A stretch of 6,300 bases of DNA, taken from the NCBI GenBank assembly GCA_030586765.1, contig JAUQZZ010000115.1, forward strand, positions 1-6,300. The letters are read 5' to 3'. The notes beneath the pieces were generated by a model. It was not told where the DNA came from. It saw nothing but the letters and a program-made list of their open reading frames with translations, and ran no database searches. Made by a program: the position numbers and the translations under genes. The stretch comes from Candidatus Brocadiales bacterium (GTDB lineage: Bacteria; Planctomycetota; Brocadiia; Brocadiales; Bathyanammoxibiaceae). Shown piece by piece: positions 5,430-6,300 of this stretch (positions are counted from its first letter, which is position 1; the number at the start of each line of letters is the position of its first letter).

Positions 5430-6300
5430 GAGTGGCCCTTTGGCTCCTACGAAGAGGCCCTTTCCTTCCTCTTTCAGGCCGTGGACTACGAGAAGCTGAC
5501 AAAGTATAAGTACCAGGTGCCCGATTTCGACCTGGGAAGGGTGGAGCGCTTCTTAGCTGAGATAGGCAATCCACACCTTGGACTCAGGGTGGTGCACGTT
5601 GCTGGCACCAAGGGCAAGGGCTCCACGGCCACCATGACCGCACAGTTCTTAAAAGAGGCAGGTCTTAAGGTGGGGCTCTTTACCTCACCTCATCTGGTCC
5701 ATCTGGAGGAGAGGATTAAGATTGATGGGGAGATGATTCCTAAGGAAGATGTATCCCGGCTCCTGGGGTATCTGAGGCCCTATGTAGAGAGGGAGAGAAA
5801 GGAAACCCCAAGGCTCTCCTCCACCTTTTTTGAGATCCTTACGGCCATGGCCTTCCTGTATTTTAAAGAGCAGGAGGTAGACTGGGCGGTTCTGGAAGTG
5901 GGACTTGGGGGGAGATTGGATGCTACTAATGTGATAACACCGCGGGTGTCAGTTATTACGGAGGTCAGTTTTGACCACACGGACAAATTGGGCAGTACCC
6001 TTCGGGAGATAGCCTGGGAGAAGGGAGGGATAATTAAGGAAGGTGTGCCTGTGGTCTCCTCTGCCCAGTCCCAGGAGGCCCTTATCACCATCCAGGATAT
6101 ATGCAAAAAGAGGCATTCGACTCTCTATCTAGTGGGAAGGGATATAGAGGTCCTTCATCTTACCAGTATTCCCCTCTATGGATTTGGGTGCGACATAAGG
6201 ACGTGGAGGAGGGAGTACCAGGGCCTGCGTCTGCCCCTCTTAGGAGAACATCAGGCCCATAACTGTGCCACTGCCCTGGGGGCCATGGAGGTATTGGCCC
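5406..6300 (+). CDS. folC: Folylpolyglutamate/dihydrofolate synthase, 3' end beyond window
   Basis: FolC is an ATP-dependent Mur-ligase-family enzyme that adds glutamate to folates, and in many bacteria also joins dihydropteroate to glutamate. About 298 codons are present and the frame is still open at the window edge; the family is usually about 420-450 aa. Visible motifs: the P-loop VAGTKGKGST (65-74); TSPHLVHLEERI (93-104), typical of the folate-binding segment; SSTFFEILTAMAF (138-150); EVGLGGRLDATNV (164-176); SFDHTDKLGSTLREIAWEKGGIIK (188-211), where relatives usually have EKAGI; and GEHQAHNCATAL (280-291). The ATG at 5406 has AAGGAG 9 nt upstream, and the protein start fits the family. 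Whether it is bifunctional cannot be judged from this part. It diverges from aroB by 34 nt, so any promoter of its own must lie within aroB. Confidence 0.95.
   Translation, partial: MAFSPLCQEWPFGSYEEALSFLFQAVDYEKLTKYKYQVPDFDLGRVERFLAEIGNPHLGLRVVHVAGTKGKGSTATMTAQFLKEAGLKVGLFTSPHLVHLEERIKIDGEMIPKEDVSRLLGYLRPYVERERKETPRLSSTFFEILTAMAFLYFKEQEVDWAVLEVGLGGRLDATNVITPRVSVITEVSFDHTDKLGSTLREIAWEKGGIIKEGVPVVSSAQSQEALITIQDICKKRHSTLYLVGRDIEVLHLTSIPLYGFGCDIRTWRREYQGLRLPLLGEHQAHNCATALGAMEVLA

Noticed and set aside
5780..6106. 108-codon open frame on the minus strand
   Set aside because: It is antisense to folC and has no domain features.

Overview
This looks like a piece of a Gram-negative bacterial chromosome. 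It carries an outer-membrane-type lipoprotein, two Sec-exported proteins and three housekeeping genes (aroB, dprA, folC). Arginine is written mostly as AGG/AGA and isoleucine often as ATA. I infer an anaerobic, possibly thermophilic, deep-branching lineage, but the window alone cannot fix the taxon. There are no phage, insertion-sequence, tRNA, rRNA or CRISPR signals.

Left part (1-1797, plus strand): a short coiled-coil lipoprotein (96-554) is followed 17 nt later by an exported metallo-beta-lactamase-fold protein of the ComEC C-terminal type (572-1687). Both are predicted to act outside the cytoplasm and probably share a transcript. It ends at a strong A-tract/stem/T-tract hairpin (1765-1797) that can serve both strands.

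Middle part (1814-2486, minus strand): a small Xre-like helix-turn-helix protein (2231-2437) with a near-consensus promoter lies upstream of a three-helix membrane protein (1814-2131). The membrane protein has its own near-consensus promoter, whose spacer is filled by a 22-bp palindrome. This is a candidate regulator/operator/target module.

Island part (2513-3193): a small exported cysteine-rich protein with two tandem CxC repeats (2621-2941, minus strand) is flanked by two direct copies of a 38-nt hairpin repeat. It also has a run of adjoining hairpins at its upstream side. This is the least ordinary stretch of the window.

Right part (3199-6300): aroB (4292-5371) and dprA (3199-4299) overlap by 8 nt on the minus strand. 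folC (5406 to the window end) diverges from aroB across only 34 nt. The gap contains a 12-bp palindrome that offers a Shine-Dalgarno sequence on each strand, and the likely aroB promoter lies inside the first codons of folC.

I see no clear multi-gene novel system. The best leads are the palindrome-bearing promoter next to the Xre gene, the cysteine-repeat protein inside its repeat island, the ComEC-like exported hydrolase sharing a locus with dprA, and the compact aroB/folC divergence.
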